From the NCBI GenBank assembly GCA_012103325.1, contig WLWY01000003.1, forward strand, positions 682,001-746,000: a stretch of DNA of 64,000 nt, given 5' to 3'. The DNA comes from Alphaproteobacteria bacterium. Lineage in GTDB: Bacteria; Pseudomonadota; Alphaproteobacteria; UBA8366; GCA-2717185. The first letter of the stretch is position 1, and every line of letters begins with the position of its first letter. The notes beneath the pieces were generated by a model. It did not search any database, had not been told where the DNA came from, and saw nothing but the letters and a program-made list of their open reading frames with translations. Made by a program: the position numbers and the translations under genes. Shown here in pieces: positions 43,526 through 52,785 of this stretch.

Positions 43526-45001
43526 ATGGCGATCGACCTTCTGCTCATCAATCCCGGCGGCCGGGAGAAGATCTACCAGCAACTTGGCGGCGATCTGACA
43601 GCGATCGAGCCGCCCTTGTGGTGCCGACTGATCGCCGGCTATGTGCTGGATCGCGGGTTCACGGTGGAAATTCTCGACTCCGAGGCGGAGAATATGGGCG
43701 TCGATGCCGTTGCGGCGGAAGTAAAGCGCCTCGCGCCGCGCCTGGTCGGTATGATCGTCTTCGGTCATCAGCCTTCCGCGTCAACGCAGCAAATGGCGGC
43801 AGCGAGCGAAGCCAGCAAGGCAATCAAGGCCCTGTGCCCCGAGCAGCCCATCATAATCGCCGGCGGCCACGTCGCCGCCCTGCCAGAACGGACCCTCGAC
43901 GAGGAAGCGGTCGATTACGCCTGCGCTGGCGAAGGCCCGGTGACGATCCACCGGCTGCTGGAGGTCCTGAGTAAACAGACGGAAGATGTTCTGTCCGACG
44001 TCGAGGGCCTTGTCTGGCGAGCCGGCGGGCAAGCCCGCGTCAACTCGCCTGCCCCATTGATCAACGATATGGATGCGGATTTACACGGCAATGTATGGCA
44101 CCTGCTGCCGATGGACCGTTACCGCGCGCACAATTGGCAGTGCTTCGGCGACCTCGGCGCGCGTCAGCCCTATGCCTCGATTTATACCTCGCTCGGTTGC
44201 CCCTTCCGCTGCAGCTTCTGTTGCATCAACGCGCCGTTCGGCACCAACCGCTACCGCATGCGCTCACCCGAGGCCGTCGTGGCGGAAATCGACTTGCTGT
44301 ATCGCGAATATGGCGTGAAAACCTTCAAGATCATCGACGAGATGTTCGTGCTCAACGACCGCCATGTGAACGGCATCTGCGAAGGCCTTGCTGCGAAACC
44401 CTATGCGGGCGAGCTCAATATCTGGGCCTATGCCCGCGTCGATACGGTTAAGGAAGACCAGTTGGCGATTTTGCGGGCGGCGGGTTTGCGCTGGCTAGCA
44501 CTCGGCATCGAGTCCGGCAGCGCCCATGTCCGCGACGGGGCGGAAAAATCCTTCGATCAGGACGACATTCGCGAGATCGTCCGGCAAATTCAATCCGCGG
44601 GAATCAGTGTCATTGGCAACTATATCTTCGGCCTGCCGGATGACGATCAAACGACGATGCGCCAGACCTTGGACCTAGCCAAAGAACTAAACTGCGAATT
44701 CGCTAACTTCTATTCCGCTATGGCGTATCCAGGCTCCCCGCTCTACACGATGGCGGTGGAAAAAGACTGGGATTTGCCGGAAAGCTGGAGCGGCTTTTCC
44801 CAGCATAGCCTCGACTGCCGTCCTTTGCCGACGGAGCATATCTCGGCGGCGGAGGTGCTGCGCTTCCGCGACGACGCGTTCCATGAATACTTTGCCAATA
44901 AACGTTACCTCGATATGGCAACGCAGAAATTCGGCGTCGAAACGCGGCAGCATATCGAACAGATGTCGCAAGCGCGGCTAGAACGGACGTTGTATTCGTG
45001 A
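43526..45001 (+). CDS. B12-binding-domain radical SAM protein
   Basis: 491 residues. N-terminal cobalamin-binding-type domain (about 1-160: LLINPGG, IIIAGGHVAALPE) followed by a radical SAM barrel with the CX3CX2C motif at Cys225, 229 and 232 in GCPFRCSFCCINAPFG. Later blocks include IIDEMFVLNDRHVNGI, LGIESGS and GNYIFGLPDDD. Such proteins carry out methylations or rearrangements; the DxHxxG of many B12 binders is not evident, so cobalamin use is uncertain. GTGA overlap with gph couples the two. Confidence 0.88.
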   Translation: MAIDLLLINPGGREKIYQQLGGDLTAIEPPLWCRLIAGYVLDRGFTVEILDSEAENMGVDAVAAEVKRLAPRLVGMIVFGHQPSASTQQMAAASEASKAIKALCPEQPIIIAGGHVAALPERTLDEEAVDYACAGEGPVTIHRLLEVLSKQTEDVLSDVEGLVWRAGGQARVNSPAPLINDMDADLHGNVWHLLPMDRYRAHNWQCFGDLGARQPYASIYTSLGCPFRCSFCCINAPFGTNRYRMRSPEAVVAEIDLLYREYGVKTFKIIDEMFVLNDRHVNGICEGLAAKPYAGELNIWAYARVDTVKEDQLAILRAAGLRWLALGIESGSAHVRDGAEKSFDQDDIREIVRQIQSAGISVIGNYIFGLPDDDQTTMRQTLDLAKELNCEFANFYSAMAYPGSPLYTMAVEKDWDLPESWSGFSQHSLDCRPLPTEHISAAEVLRFRDDAFHEYFANKRYLDMATQKFGVETRQHIEQMSQARLERTLYS

Positions 45002-45675
45002 ACAGCCCACCACGCACCCTCGTCTTCGATCTCGACGGCACCTTAATCCACAGCGCACCGGACCTCGCCGCCGCCCTCAACCTCGTGCTCGAAGAAGCCG
45101 GGCGCGATACGGTCACGTTGCATCAAGTAACACAGATGATCGGCGACGGTATCGCCGTTCTGGTCGAACGGGGTTTTGCGGCAACCGGTGGCCCGGCCGA
45201 CGACCAGACTGCCCGGCTGGACCGTTTCCACCATCACTACGGCAAAGCAACCGCCGACCTGACTGAGCTCTATCCCGGCGTTTTGGAAACGCTGCAGGCG
45301 CTCGCCGCGGCAGGACATCGCATGGCGCTGTGCACGAACAAGCCCGCACAGGCAACGGCGTCCGTATTGGAGGCCTTCGGCCTCGCCCGCTTTTTTGAAG
45401 CGGTTGCGGGTGGCGACACCTTCGCGGTGCGCAAGCCCAGCCCCGGCCACCTGCTCGGCACACTCCAGATGATGGACGCCGACCCGGAACATGCGGTTAT
45501 GATCGGCGACAGCCCCAACGACGTTCAGGTCGCGCTCAACGCCGCTATACCGGCCATTGCGGTGTCCTATGGTTACCGCCGCGTGCCCGCCGAAGAGATG
45601 GGCGCCGACATCCTGATCGATCATTTCCACGAAGTCCCAGCCGCCCTGCAGCAACTCGGCCTCGCCTCCGCTTGA
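44998..45675 (+). CDS. gph: HAD-family phosphatase, phosphoglycolate phosphatase-like
   Basis: 225 residues from GTG 44998. HAD motifs: nucleophile region FDLDGTLIHS, motif II ALCTNKP, motif III Lys in VRKPSPGHLLG and GDSPNDVQVALNA. Overall similarity is to Gph, which dephosphorylates 2-phosphoglycolate. Overlaps the radical SAM gene by 4 bp (GTGA). Confidence 0.9.
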   Translation: MNSPPRTLVFDLDGTLIHSAPDLAAALNLVLEEAGRDTVTLHQVTQMIGDGIAVLVERGFAATGGPADDQTARLDRFHHHYGKATADLTELYPGVLETLQALAAAGHRMALCTNKPAQATASVLEAFGLARFFEAVAGGDTFAVRKPSPGHLLGTLQMMDADPEHAVMIGDSPNDVQVALNAAIPAIAVSYGYRRVPAEEMGADILIDHFHEVPAALQQLGLASA

Positions 45676-45722
45676 CACCCACAAGCGCGAGCCGTAAATC
45701 AAGGCATCCGCACACATAGCGC

Positions 45723-45797
45723 GGGCGCGTAGCTCAGCGGGAGAGCACTGCCTTCACACGGCAGGGGTCACAGGTTCAATCCCTGTCGCGCCCACCA
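45723..45797 (+). tRNA. tRNA-Val (anticodon CAC)
   Basis: Cloverleaf read by eye: acceptor GGGCGCG (45723-45729) pairs with CGCGCCC (45787-45793), D-arm GTAGCTCAGCGGGAGAGC, anticodon stem CTGCC/GGCAG around loop TTCACAC with anticodon CAC, T-arm ACAGG TTCAATC CCTGT, discriminator A and encoded CCA (45795-45797). Confidence 0.97.
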
Positions 45798-45852
45798 TTC
45801 CATTAGCGCCACCCTTGGACATGATCTTGCCTAACTCTCGGTGGCGCGGAAT
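45797..45852 (+). terminator. Possible terminator hairpin after tRNA-Val
   Basis: GCGCCACC (45806-45813) and GGTGGCGC (45840-45847) form a perfect 8-bp stem, and ATTCC (45797-45801)/GGAAT (45848-45852) can extend it past a 4-nt bulge. An AT-rich stretch follows without a pure T-run. Confidence 0.45.
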
Positions 45853-46027
45853 ATTAAATATATCTGGCGATCAGGTTGCTTGGTCTAATTTCCGTAATCT
45901 GGCGGCCGACGCCGCATGCCAGTCTGATTATGGCAAGTAACAAAACCTATGGCACTCGATGTTCCATAGATTAATATGAAACTATAAAATCAATTATGAA
46001 TTGAAGTTTCCGTAGGTCGACGAAGAT

Positions 46028-46441
46028 ATGAAAAACTACCTAATTGCGGTTATGGTAATTTTGATTGTGGCGGCACATCCGATGGCCTCGAACGCTGCGA
46101 TGGATAATGACTTATTTGATAAAATTAAAGAACGTGTCAGTGAAGATGCTTCAGTTTTTGCGACACTTCAGGAATGCGGATTAAAAAAATTGGCGGGGTC
46201 GCTTTTCAGCGAAATTTCTGCCGCAATAAACGTTTGTAATCCAGATAAAAGACAGCTGTCAGAGTTGAAAAATATCTTAGAAAACGGAAAAGTAGTAAAA
46301 GAATATTGTGAATTTTCACTTGAAACGTTCAAGAAAAACTCCAGAACAAATATAGATAGATGGAAAGATGACAAAAGAATAATTAAGATACTTACTTCTA
46401 TTTACGAGAACAAGAAAGCATGTAGAGAATATTTTCAATAA
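46028..46441 (+). CDS. Small exported protein, AT-rich, unknown function
   Basis: 137 residues with a clean signal peptide (MKNYLIAVMVILIVAAHPMA, cleavage near SNAA). The mature part is helical and lysine-rich with four Cys (QECGLKK, NVCNPDK, EYCEFS, KACREY) that could form disulfides. I recognise no family. Its composition is far more AT-rich than neighbours and it lies just after a tRNA gene, which together suggest acquired DNA, but no integrase or tRNA-end repeat is visible. Confidence 0.6.
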   Translation: MKNYLIAVMVILIVAAHPMASNAAMDNDLFDKIKERVSEDASVFATLQECGLKKLAGSLFSEISAAINVCNPDKRQLSELKNILENGKVVKEYCEFSLETFKKNSRTNIDRWKDDKRIIKILTSIYENKKACREYFQ

Positions 46442-46599
46442 TAAAGTTTTTTATTTTAAGTGATTCTATTTTTGAATTTAACTTTATTGACAAATTAGCC
46501 TAACAAGACAGAAGAGTAAGCCGTTCGGTGCTCTTATTTGCTGTCGGTTCATTCTATCTACCATAACTGAAACACCAATGAACTTCGAGGAGCAGATAC

Positions 46600-47007
46600 A
46601 TGACACATCTATCCGGAAAATGCCTGTGCGGGAACGTCTCGTTCAGCGCCGACACCGACATCAAATTGATGGCGAACTGCCATTGCAGCGACTGCCGCGC
46701 GGCCACGGGTGCGGCGTATGGAACCCTGCTATTCGTCGAAGCAGATGCGCTGCAGGTCACCGGTTCGCCGAAGGTCTTCAAGCACACAGCCGACAGCGGC
46801 GCAGATATGGAGAAGCATTTCTGCCCGGATTGCGGTTCGCAACTGTTTGGCAAGAACTCCAACCGCGCCAATATGGTGAGCGTCCGGGCCGGCGTCGTGG
46901 AGCAAACTGATTTGATCAAGCCAGCGGTCAATGTCTATATGTCGAGCAAGATCCCCTCGACACCGGTTGATCCGGAGCTCAAAGGCTTTGACAAAATGCC
47001 CGGCTAG
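46600..47007 (+). CDS. GFA family (CENP-V/glutathione-dependent formaldehyde-activating-like) protein
   Basis: 135 residues. Zinc-binding beta fold with the family Cys set: GKCLCGNVSF, ANCHCSDCRAATGAAYG and HFCPDCGSQLF. The founding member binds glutathione and assists formaldehyde oxidation; for this copy the role is unproven. GAGGAG precedes the ATG. Convergent with the esterase gene. Confidence 0.93.
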   Translation: MTHLSGKCLCGNVSFSADTDIKLMANCHCSDCRAATGAAYGTLLFVEADALQVTGSPKVFKHTADSGADMEKHFCPDCGSQLFGKNSNRANMVSVRAGVVEQTDLIKPAVNVYMSSKIPSTPVDPELKGFDKMPG

Positions 47008-47016
47008 TACGCGACG

Positions 47017-47946
47017 TTAAAGGCCCATCTGCGCAATCAACGCTTTGGTCAGCGGATCGCGGGTGTTGCCCAGCCGGTCAGTGATATCAAAGTGATGATC
47101 GCCAGGTGTGGCGATGAACTCTGCGTCAATGCGATTCTTCCGCAGATGTGCAGCGTAAGCGAGCGACTGCCAGTGCCACAAATGGGTTTCGTCGCCACCA
47201 AGCGCCACAATTGCGGGGCCTTTTGCGATGGGCGGCAGATGCATCGGGCTCATCGTTTTGACCTCCGCGGCAGTGATCCGAAGGTCCCTTTGGAATGACT
47301 CCAGCCGACGATGCGGTTCTATGTCGAAGAGGCCGCTTAGGGCCGCGGTGCCCTTGATCAGACCTTTCGGCAATCGCCCCTCTTTCGACCAATCGGTTGC
47401 CGTCATCATGCCCGTAAGATGTCCGCCCGCCGAATGTCCCGAAACATAAATTCGTTTCGGGTCGCCATTGTACTTGGCAATGTTCCGGTACACCCAAACG
47501 ATCGCCCGCCGCGTCTGACGCACTATCTCGGTAATCGACACGACCGGACAAAGGTCGTAGTCCGGCAGGACGACCGCCGCGCCAGCCGCTACCATCGGGG
47601 CGGCCACGTGGCTATAGGTGTCTTTGGTGATGCCGGGGTTACGCCAATAGCCGCCATGGATGAATACATGCACGGGGGCGCCCTTCCGCTTCGCTGGGAA
47701 TATATCCAGCTTTTGGCCGGACGTGTCGCCATAGGGTACGCCGAAGTGACATTTAAGCTTCTTGCGCACGCGCGCGCTGCGTTGCGCGGACCTTTCAACA
47801 TACTCGTCCGCATTCGGCACGTTAAGCCGCGCGATGTATTGGCCTTCAAGATCCTTTACCTGTGCTGCTATAGGTGGGCGCACCACGCTTTCCTTTCCGC
47901 ATTCCAATCGCTGAGTTCGGCCGGAATGAATGAAACTGCCATTCAT
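47017..47946 (-). CDS. Alpha/beta hydrolase, kynurenine-formamidase-like
   Basis: 309 residues. HVFIHGGYWRNP is the oxyanion-loop motif of kynurenine-formamidase-like hydrolases; the nucleophile elbow is YVSGHSAGGHL with Ser, acid in a later GGDET region and His in GDHHFD. Esterase or amidase activity is expected. No SD is seen before the ATG. No tryptophan-degradation genes lie nearby, so the substrate is open. Confidence 0.88.
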   Translation of the reverse strand: MNGSFIHSGRTQRLECGKESVVRPPIAAQVKDLEGQYIARLNVPNADEYVERSAQRSARVRKKLKCHFGVPYGDTSGQKLDIFPAKRKGAPVHVFIHGGYWRNPGITKDTYSHVAAPMVAAGAAVVLPDYDLCPVVSITEIVRQTRRAIVWVYRNIAKYNGDPKRIYVSGHSAGGHLTGMMTATDWSKEGRLPKGLIKGTAALSGLFDIEPHRRLESFQRDLRITAAEVKTMSPMHLPPIAKGPAIVALGGDETHLWHWQSLAYAAHLRKNRIDAEFIATPGDHHFDITDRLGNTRDPLTKALIAQMGL

Positions 47947-48040
47947 GTTAAGAAAAAATAAACCTTATAATATAATGAGTTGTTAGATAACCCTCCCCAG
48001 GCAGTTTATGATCGCATGTCCGGTGGTCGAACTGAACACG

Positions 48041-48052
48041 ACAAGCGCTTGT
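48041..48052. promoter_or_regulatory. 12-bp palindrome before the membrane glycosyltransferase gene
   Basis: ACAAGCGCTTGT is a perfect palindrome 33 bp before the ATG at 48086. A binding site for a dimeric regulator is possible. Confidence 0.3.
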
Positions 48053-48085
48053 AGCTTTTGGTAGAAGCAAAAAGATAGATTTTTG

Positions 48086-49705
48086 ATGGCCAATACCTTC
48101 CCGGGAAGACCTGCTACTGCCCTGCTTGTGGTTGTTTTCCTTATCTTGCTAGTAAGATTTATCCCCTTCCTCGATATCCACGACCCCTGGATCGACGAAG
48201 CGATGTTGCTCGCGAATTTTCCCTTGGCAACGATATCCGGACTCTTCGAACCTCTTCCATATTTTGAACAGGGAGGCGCTCTCGGCTACATCGCGTTACT
48301 TAACTTCGTTGCGTTGTCGTTTCCGGATCAGCCAGTACTCCCGTTTCGTATCCTTAGCGTCATTGCCAGCCTAGTCGGCGCAGGCCTCATCCTCGCTGCG
48401 GTGCGTCGCTTAGCATCTGGACCCGTCGTGGTGCTGGCGCTCGCCTTCGCGTGCCTGACCCCATTCATTGTCAGGTACAGCCTGGAGATCAAACCGTATA
48501 TTTTCGAATATTTGGCAACCGCGCTTGTCATGCATGCAAGCACGTATCTGCTTAGCGGAACGGATGTTAAACGCTTTTCGTACTTTCTCGGCGCCAGCAT
48601 TTTCGCAATTGTTTTTTCATTTACGGCCCCAATTGCAATTGGGGCTTTTGGCATTGGTGTCATGGCGCATCGCTGGTTCCGCGATACTGGGGAAACGCGT
48701 ATCAAAGGAATGCTCTATATCCTCGCAGCTTTGTCGCTGACCGCCGTGATCTTCTTAGTCTACTATTTCGGATACACGCGCCCCGTGACGGCGATTCAGT
48801 TTTCAGCGCATGCGTATATTTATGATGCCTATCATCTGACCTATCCGCCGCAAACCGAGGATGCGATCAAGCGTTGGTTTATGTTGCCGTACCTTTTTGT
48901 CTTCCAGCTCGATTTATTTCCCCAACATATTTATGCCAAGTATCAGTTTATCGAGTTGAAATGGATCGTGTACGCGGCAATTGCTCTATTTTTTGTTGCC
49001 GGTGTAATCTCCGCTGCTCGTATCAGCCTCTTTGTTGTTGCGAGTTTTATCAGCGCCATCTTCCTGATCTTCGGTCTCAGTTTGATCGGCCTGTTACCGA
49101 TAGGATTTGTGCGCCATTTCACGTTTATGCTGCCACTTACAGCGATTGTCGCAGCATTCGGCGTTGCAGTATGCTTTCATTGGAGTTTCGGGTGGGTCAC
49201 GCCGAAAATTGCACCAGCATGCATTATCTTAGGCTTATCAGCGATCGGCATAAGTGGCTACCATAAGGCCAGCAATCTTGAACGGGAGGCACTGTCGCCT
49301 CTCATCACGCACATCGTTGAGAGCGATGGCTTCGATACGCCGGTGTGGGTATTTTACAGTGCGCAACCTGCCATGAGAATCCTTGCGCCGAAATCATTAG
49401 TGCAAACCGGCCTTGTCGATCACAAAAGCAGTATTGCGGGTTGGTCCTCGAAGCAAAAGAATGCTTCGAGAAACGCAATAGGCGAGCAATATTACGAACA
49501 GTTCGCACAGTCGATCCGGAATTATTCAGAGATCTGGCTCGTCTTCTCACACATGTGGTTGGAGCCCGATCTTGCGCGGTTTATGGTCATTGCCAAGCAG
49601 GAAGTTGGCGGGTGCCGAGAAGTAATGACCGCACAGGATTCCCATTTATGGCGCTGCGGCCAGACGCAAAAGCAAAATATACAATCCGATAAGGCTCAGC
49701 GATAG
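48086..49705 (+). CDS. Polytopic membrane protein, GT39/ArnT-like
   Basis: 539 residues from ATG 48086 (preceding TTG ignored). Roughly ten or more hydrophobic helices. The first periplasmic loop has an HDPWIDEAMLL stretch, matching the D-E-x-x-Y/L acidic catalytic motif of dolichyl/undecaprenyl-phosphate-mannose-type glycosyltransferases (ArnT/PMT family), which transfer sugars from polyprenyl carriers. The C-terminal ~150 residues are soluble. No SD is obvious. Its mixed composition and isolation suggest an acquired surface-modification gene. Confidence 0.75.
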   Translation: MANTFPGRPATALLVVVFLILLVRFIPFLDIHDPWIDEAMLLANFPLATISGLFEPLPYFEQGGALGYIALLNFVALSFPDQPVLPFRILSVIASLVGAGLILAAVRRLASGPVVVLALAFACLTPFIVRYSLEIKPYIFEYLATALVMHASTYLLSGTDVKRFSYFLGASIFAIVFSFTAPIAIGAFGIGVMAHRWFRDTGETRIKGMLYILAALSLTAVIFLVYYFGYTRPVTAIQFSAHAYIYDAYHLTYPPQTEDAIKRWFMLPYLFVFQLDLFPQHIYAKYQFIELKWIVYAAIALFFVAGVISAARISLFVVASFISAIFLIFGLSLIGLLPIGFVRHFTFMLPLTAIVAAFGVAVCFHWSFGWVTPKIAPACIILGLSAIGISGYHKASNLEREALSPLITHIVESDGFDTPVWVFYSAQPAMRILAPKSLVQTGLVDHKSSIAGWSSKQKNASRNAIGEQYYEQFAQSIRNYSEIWLVFSHMWLEPDLARFMVIAKQEVGGCREVMTAQDSHLWRCGQTQKQNIQSDKAQR

Positions 49706-49735
49706 AGACGAAGCCTCCGCTCTAACAGACGGCAG

Positions 49736-51763
49736 TTACATCGCCGCCACATCGACCTCCACGCCGTGCAGTGCCGTACTGTTCCCCATATCGCTACGCA
49801 GTCCGGGGTTGAGGGCATTGACGTTGAGACCGTCCGCAGCGGCGCCGGGCCAGCGGCCCCTGGGTGCCCAGCCGACACCAGGCGGGGTCAGGTCGTCGAC
49901 GAGGACACGCAACGTCAGTGATGCGCAGTCGTTGGAGACCTGAGCTGTATCTCCGGCTTTAAGGCCACGTGCGCTGGCATCCTTCGGATTCAGCGTGATC
50001 GTTGCCGGGTCGGTGCGGTTGCGGATACGCGGTTCGTTATCATAGGACGAATTCATATGCCACTCGCTTGCCGGAGTCAGCAGACGCAAGCGCCCGTTCG
50101 CAGGCCGCGCAAGCGGGTCAGGCTGAGCGACTCGCGGATGGCCATCTGCCGCAGCATGTTCGCTGGCAATTTCAATCTTGCCGGACGCTGTTGGAAAGTC
50201 GAGTTCTTCCCACAGCACGACCGCCTCGGCATCGGGATATATCGTTCCCCGTTCCTTCAGGTCTGCGAAGGTCAGCCCCAGCGGCGCCAGCATGTGAGCC
50301 AGAATCGCGGCGTCTTCCTCGAAGAGCGACGATTCCTGCAAACCCATTTTGCGGGCAAGCCGACGGAAGATTTCCTGGTTCGGCAACGCTTCCCCTGGCG
50401 GATCGATCGCTTTGGTTTGCGGACCGACCGACAGATGGAAGTAAGAGCCAACCACATCGTCGAATTCCAAAAAGCTCGCGGCCGGCAGCACAATGTCGGC
50501 GAAGCGTGCGCTGTCGGTCATGAACAGATCGGCCACAACAGTGAAGAGATCCTCTGACCGCAAAGCGTCGAGCAAGCGCCCCTGGTCCGGGTTCGACGCC
50601 GCGATGTTGATGTTCCAGAGGATCAGTGCCTTGTCCTGCGGCATGGCTTCCAGAGTTTCACGCAGATCCATGTGGCTGAGAGCCGGTGTATCGCCTTTGC
50701 GCAGGTCGGCGCGTCCGAGATAGCCCATCTCCATGTTTCTAGTCGTGCCCTTGCCGTTGAGGAAGTTCACGCCCGTGCCGGGCTTTCCGATATTGCCCGT
50801 AACTGCTGGTAGCATGGCTGCGGCGCGAAACGCGTTGCCGCCCGTCGGCGCGCGGCAAAGCGCCTGCCCGAGCCACAACATCGACGGTCCCGCACCATAG
50901 GCCTCAGACGCCGCGCGAATATCCGCCTCCGGCACACCGGTCGCTTCTGCGGCGCGCGCCGGCGACCAGTCGTCGATCAGCGGCTCCAACTCGTCGAACC
51001 CAACCGTATGCTGGGCGATGAAGTCCGCATCCATTTTACCCGTAGCCTTCAACGCGTTCATCATGCCAAATGCGAGCGCCGCGTCCGTCCCCGGGAAGGG
51101 GCGTAGATGGATATCCGCACGTTCGGCGGTGGGTGTGCGGATCGGATCGATCACGATCAGGGTGCCGGGGAATTCGGGCAGCCAGTGTTTGTCCGTATGC
51201 GGCCCGCTCGCCGACGGATTGGCCCCCCAGACAATCAGGCATTGGGAATCCTTCGCCGTGCGCGGATCGAAACCCTTGGCGCTTTCGCCCAGCACATAGC
51301 TCAGCCCGACATGACCGGAGAGATTGCAGATCGAGTCCGGCTCGACTTCGGTCGCGCCAATATGGTTGAAGAATCGCATCGGGAACTGGTTGGCAATGAT
51401 CGAGCAGGTGCCGGTGTAATGCGCGGTCAGGATGTCTTGCGCGCGGCCGGCATCGATCAGACCTGAGAGTTTTCCTGCGATCTCTCTTAGAGCCTCGTCC
51501 CAGGAGATTTCCGTGAAGGCGCCCTCACCTTTCGGCCCGATGCGCTTAAGTGGTTTCGTCAATCGTGCGTCCGGGTCACGCCAAACCCCGTTATAGGCGA
51601 GCGTGCACTTACCGCAGAGCGAGCCCCGATTCGCCGGATGATCAGGGTCACCCGTTACGCGGTCGATGTTGCCGTCCTTGAGGACAACGCGGATCCCGCA
51701 ACTGTCGTAGCAGTCGCGTGGACAGGTGGTCAGAATCGATTGCTCGGTAGCCGCGTCGCTCAT
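49736..51763 (-). CDS. Molybdopterin (bis-MGD) oxidoreductase, formate-dehydrogenase-like
   Basis: 675 residues from ATG 51763: AGGGG lies 6 nt before it while the ATG at 51769 directly abuts the SD. An N-terminal 4Fe-4S site is visible as CPRDCYDSC (Cys14, 18, 22) with Cys50 in GSLCGKC. Then ISWDEALREIAGKL, IVWGANPSASGPH, and the C-terminal molybdopterin-dinucleotide domain (LTPASEWHMNSSY, ASARGLKAGDTAQVSND). Cys146 in SICNLSG aligns by eye with the Mo-ligand Cys/Sec of FDH-H. Substrate unknown; no partner subunits adjacent. Confidence 0.9.
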   Translation of the reverse strand: MSDAATEQSILTTCPRDCYDSCGIRVVLKDGNIDRVTGDPDHPANRGSLCGKCTLAYNGVWRDPDARLTKPLKRIGPKGEGAFTEISWDEALREIAGKLSGLIDAGRAQDILTAHYTGTCSIIANQFPMRFFNHIGATEVEPDSICNLSGHVGLSYVLGESAKGFDPRTAKDSQCLIVWGANPSASGPHTDKHWLPEFPGTLIVIDPIRTPTAERADIHLRPFPGTDAALAFGMMNALKATGKMDADFIAQHTVGFDELEPLIDDWSPARAAEATGVPEADIRAASEAYGAGPSMLWLGQALCRAPTGGNAFRAAAMLPAVTGNIGKPGTGVNFLNGKGTTRNMEMGYLGRADLRKGDTPALSHMDLRETLEAMPQDKALILWNINIAASNPDQGRLLDALRSEDLFTVVADLFMTDSARFADIVLPAASFLEFDDVVGSYFHLSVGPQTKAIDPPGEALPNQEIFRRLARKMGLQESSLFEEDAAILAHMLAPLGLTFADLKERGTIYPDAEAVVLWEELDFPTASGKIEIASEHAAADGHPRVAQPDPLARPANGRLRLLTPASEWHMNSSYDNEPRIRNRTDPATITLNPKDASARGLKAGDTAQVSNDCASLTLRVLVDDLTPPGVGWAPRGRWPGAAADGLNVNALNPGLRSDMGNSTALHGVEVDVAAM

Positions 51764-51776
51764 GTCCATCCCCTAG

Positions 51777-52694
51777 TTACTCAGCCGCCATCTGCGCCGG
51801 CGTTAGGCCAATGCCCGTCAAGCTCCGCTGCAATTCTTGTGTCTCCGGCTCGGTCAGACGCCGGATCGCCGGACGGGCATTCGTCCATGATGAATCGCCC
51901 GAGAGCCAGGCCATCGTCGCCCGCAATGCACTGAACCAAGGCAGATCGCCCATGGCGCTGCGAATTTCGCCGACTCGTGCTTGCATCGCGTCACCCTGCT
52001 CGCCCTCGAACCCAGCATAGAGGGCCGTCGTGACATCGGGGACGATGTTGCTGATCCCGGACATGATGCCATTGCCGCCCGCCCGCAGGCAGGTCAGTGT
52101 CATCCCGTCAGTGCCGGCCAACACGTCCTTGTTGGGAAAGACACGGCATCGTTCCACCAGCATGTCGGCCACGCCGCTGCTGTCTTTGATACCGACCGCG
52201 TTGTCCGGATAGGCCTCAAAAAGCTGATGGAAGAAGTCCAAACTATGATGAACATTGAGGTTGGATTCCCAGTCGTAGACATAGAGCCGCAATCGGGCGT
52301 CGTTCACACCGTCGATGACTCGGGAAAAGAAGTCGAGCAGCCCTACCGTCTCCGCCGGCTTGTAATAGAAGGGCGGCTGCACGCAGACGCCTCCAGCCCC
52401 AATGCCTACCGCATGCTTCACCAAACGAATAGTATCCGGAAAGGCCAACGCGCTGGTTCCAATCAACATGCGTTCTGTCGGAATGCCGCTTTCCGCCAGC
52501 GCGTCCATGGTTTCAATGCGCTCCTCCACGGTGAAGGAATGCCCCTCCCCCGTGGAACCAATTGGCATCAGACCCTGACAACCGGCTTCCAGGAGGCTCC
52601 GGCAATGGCCGACGTATTTCGATAGATCGGCACTCAGATCGTCGCGCAACGGCATCAGCGGCGCGGCATAAACGCCTCTATGGTCGATCGACAT
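51777..52694 (-). CDS. Dihydrodipicolinate synthase-family aldolase/lyase
   Basis: 305 residues, (beta/alpha)8 class I aldolase. LMPIGSTGEGHSFTVEER gives the pyruvate-binding G-S-T-G-E, VQPPFYYKP the Tyr loop, YVYDWESNLN replaces the usual Y-N-x-P catalytic Tyr segment, and the Schiff-base Lys is in NAVGIKDSSG. The change from YNxP means ordinary DapA activity is unlikely; a sugar-acid or keto-acid lyase is more probable. 13 bp upstream of the molybdoenzyme on the same strand, so co-transcribed. Confidence 0.9.
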   Translation of the reverse strand: MSIDHRGVYAAPLMPLRDDLSADLSKYVGHCRSLLEAGCQGLMPIGSTGEGHSFTVEERIETMDALAESGIPTERMLIGTSALAFPDTIRLVKHAVGIGAGGVCVQPPFYYKPAETVGLLDFFSRVIDGVNDARLRLYVYDWESNLNVHHSLDFFHQLFEAYPDNAVGIKDSSGVADMLVERCRVFPNKDVLAGTDGMTLTCLRAGGNGIMSGISNIVPDVTTALYAGFEGEQGDAMQARVGEIRSAMGDLPWFSALRATMAWLSGDSSWTNARPAIRRLTEPETQELQRSLTGIGLTPAQMAAE

Positions 52695-52785
52695 GGCATC
52701 CCTTTCGCTAAGGCGGAGACTGATTGTATGCTTACATCGTTCTTACGCGCTTTAATGGTTTGCCGGATAGAGCCAATTTTGTGAA

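Noticed and set aside
45723-48085. Integrative island anchored at tRNA-Val
   Set aside because: Apart from one AT-rich gene there is no integrase, no repeated tRNA 3' end and no phage gene; the following GFA and esterase genes look native.
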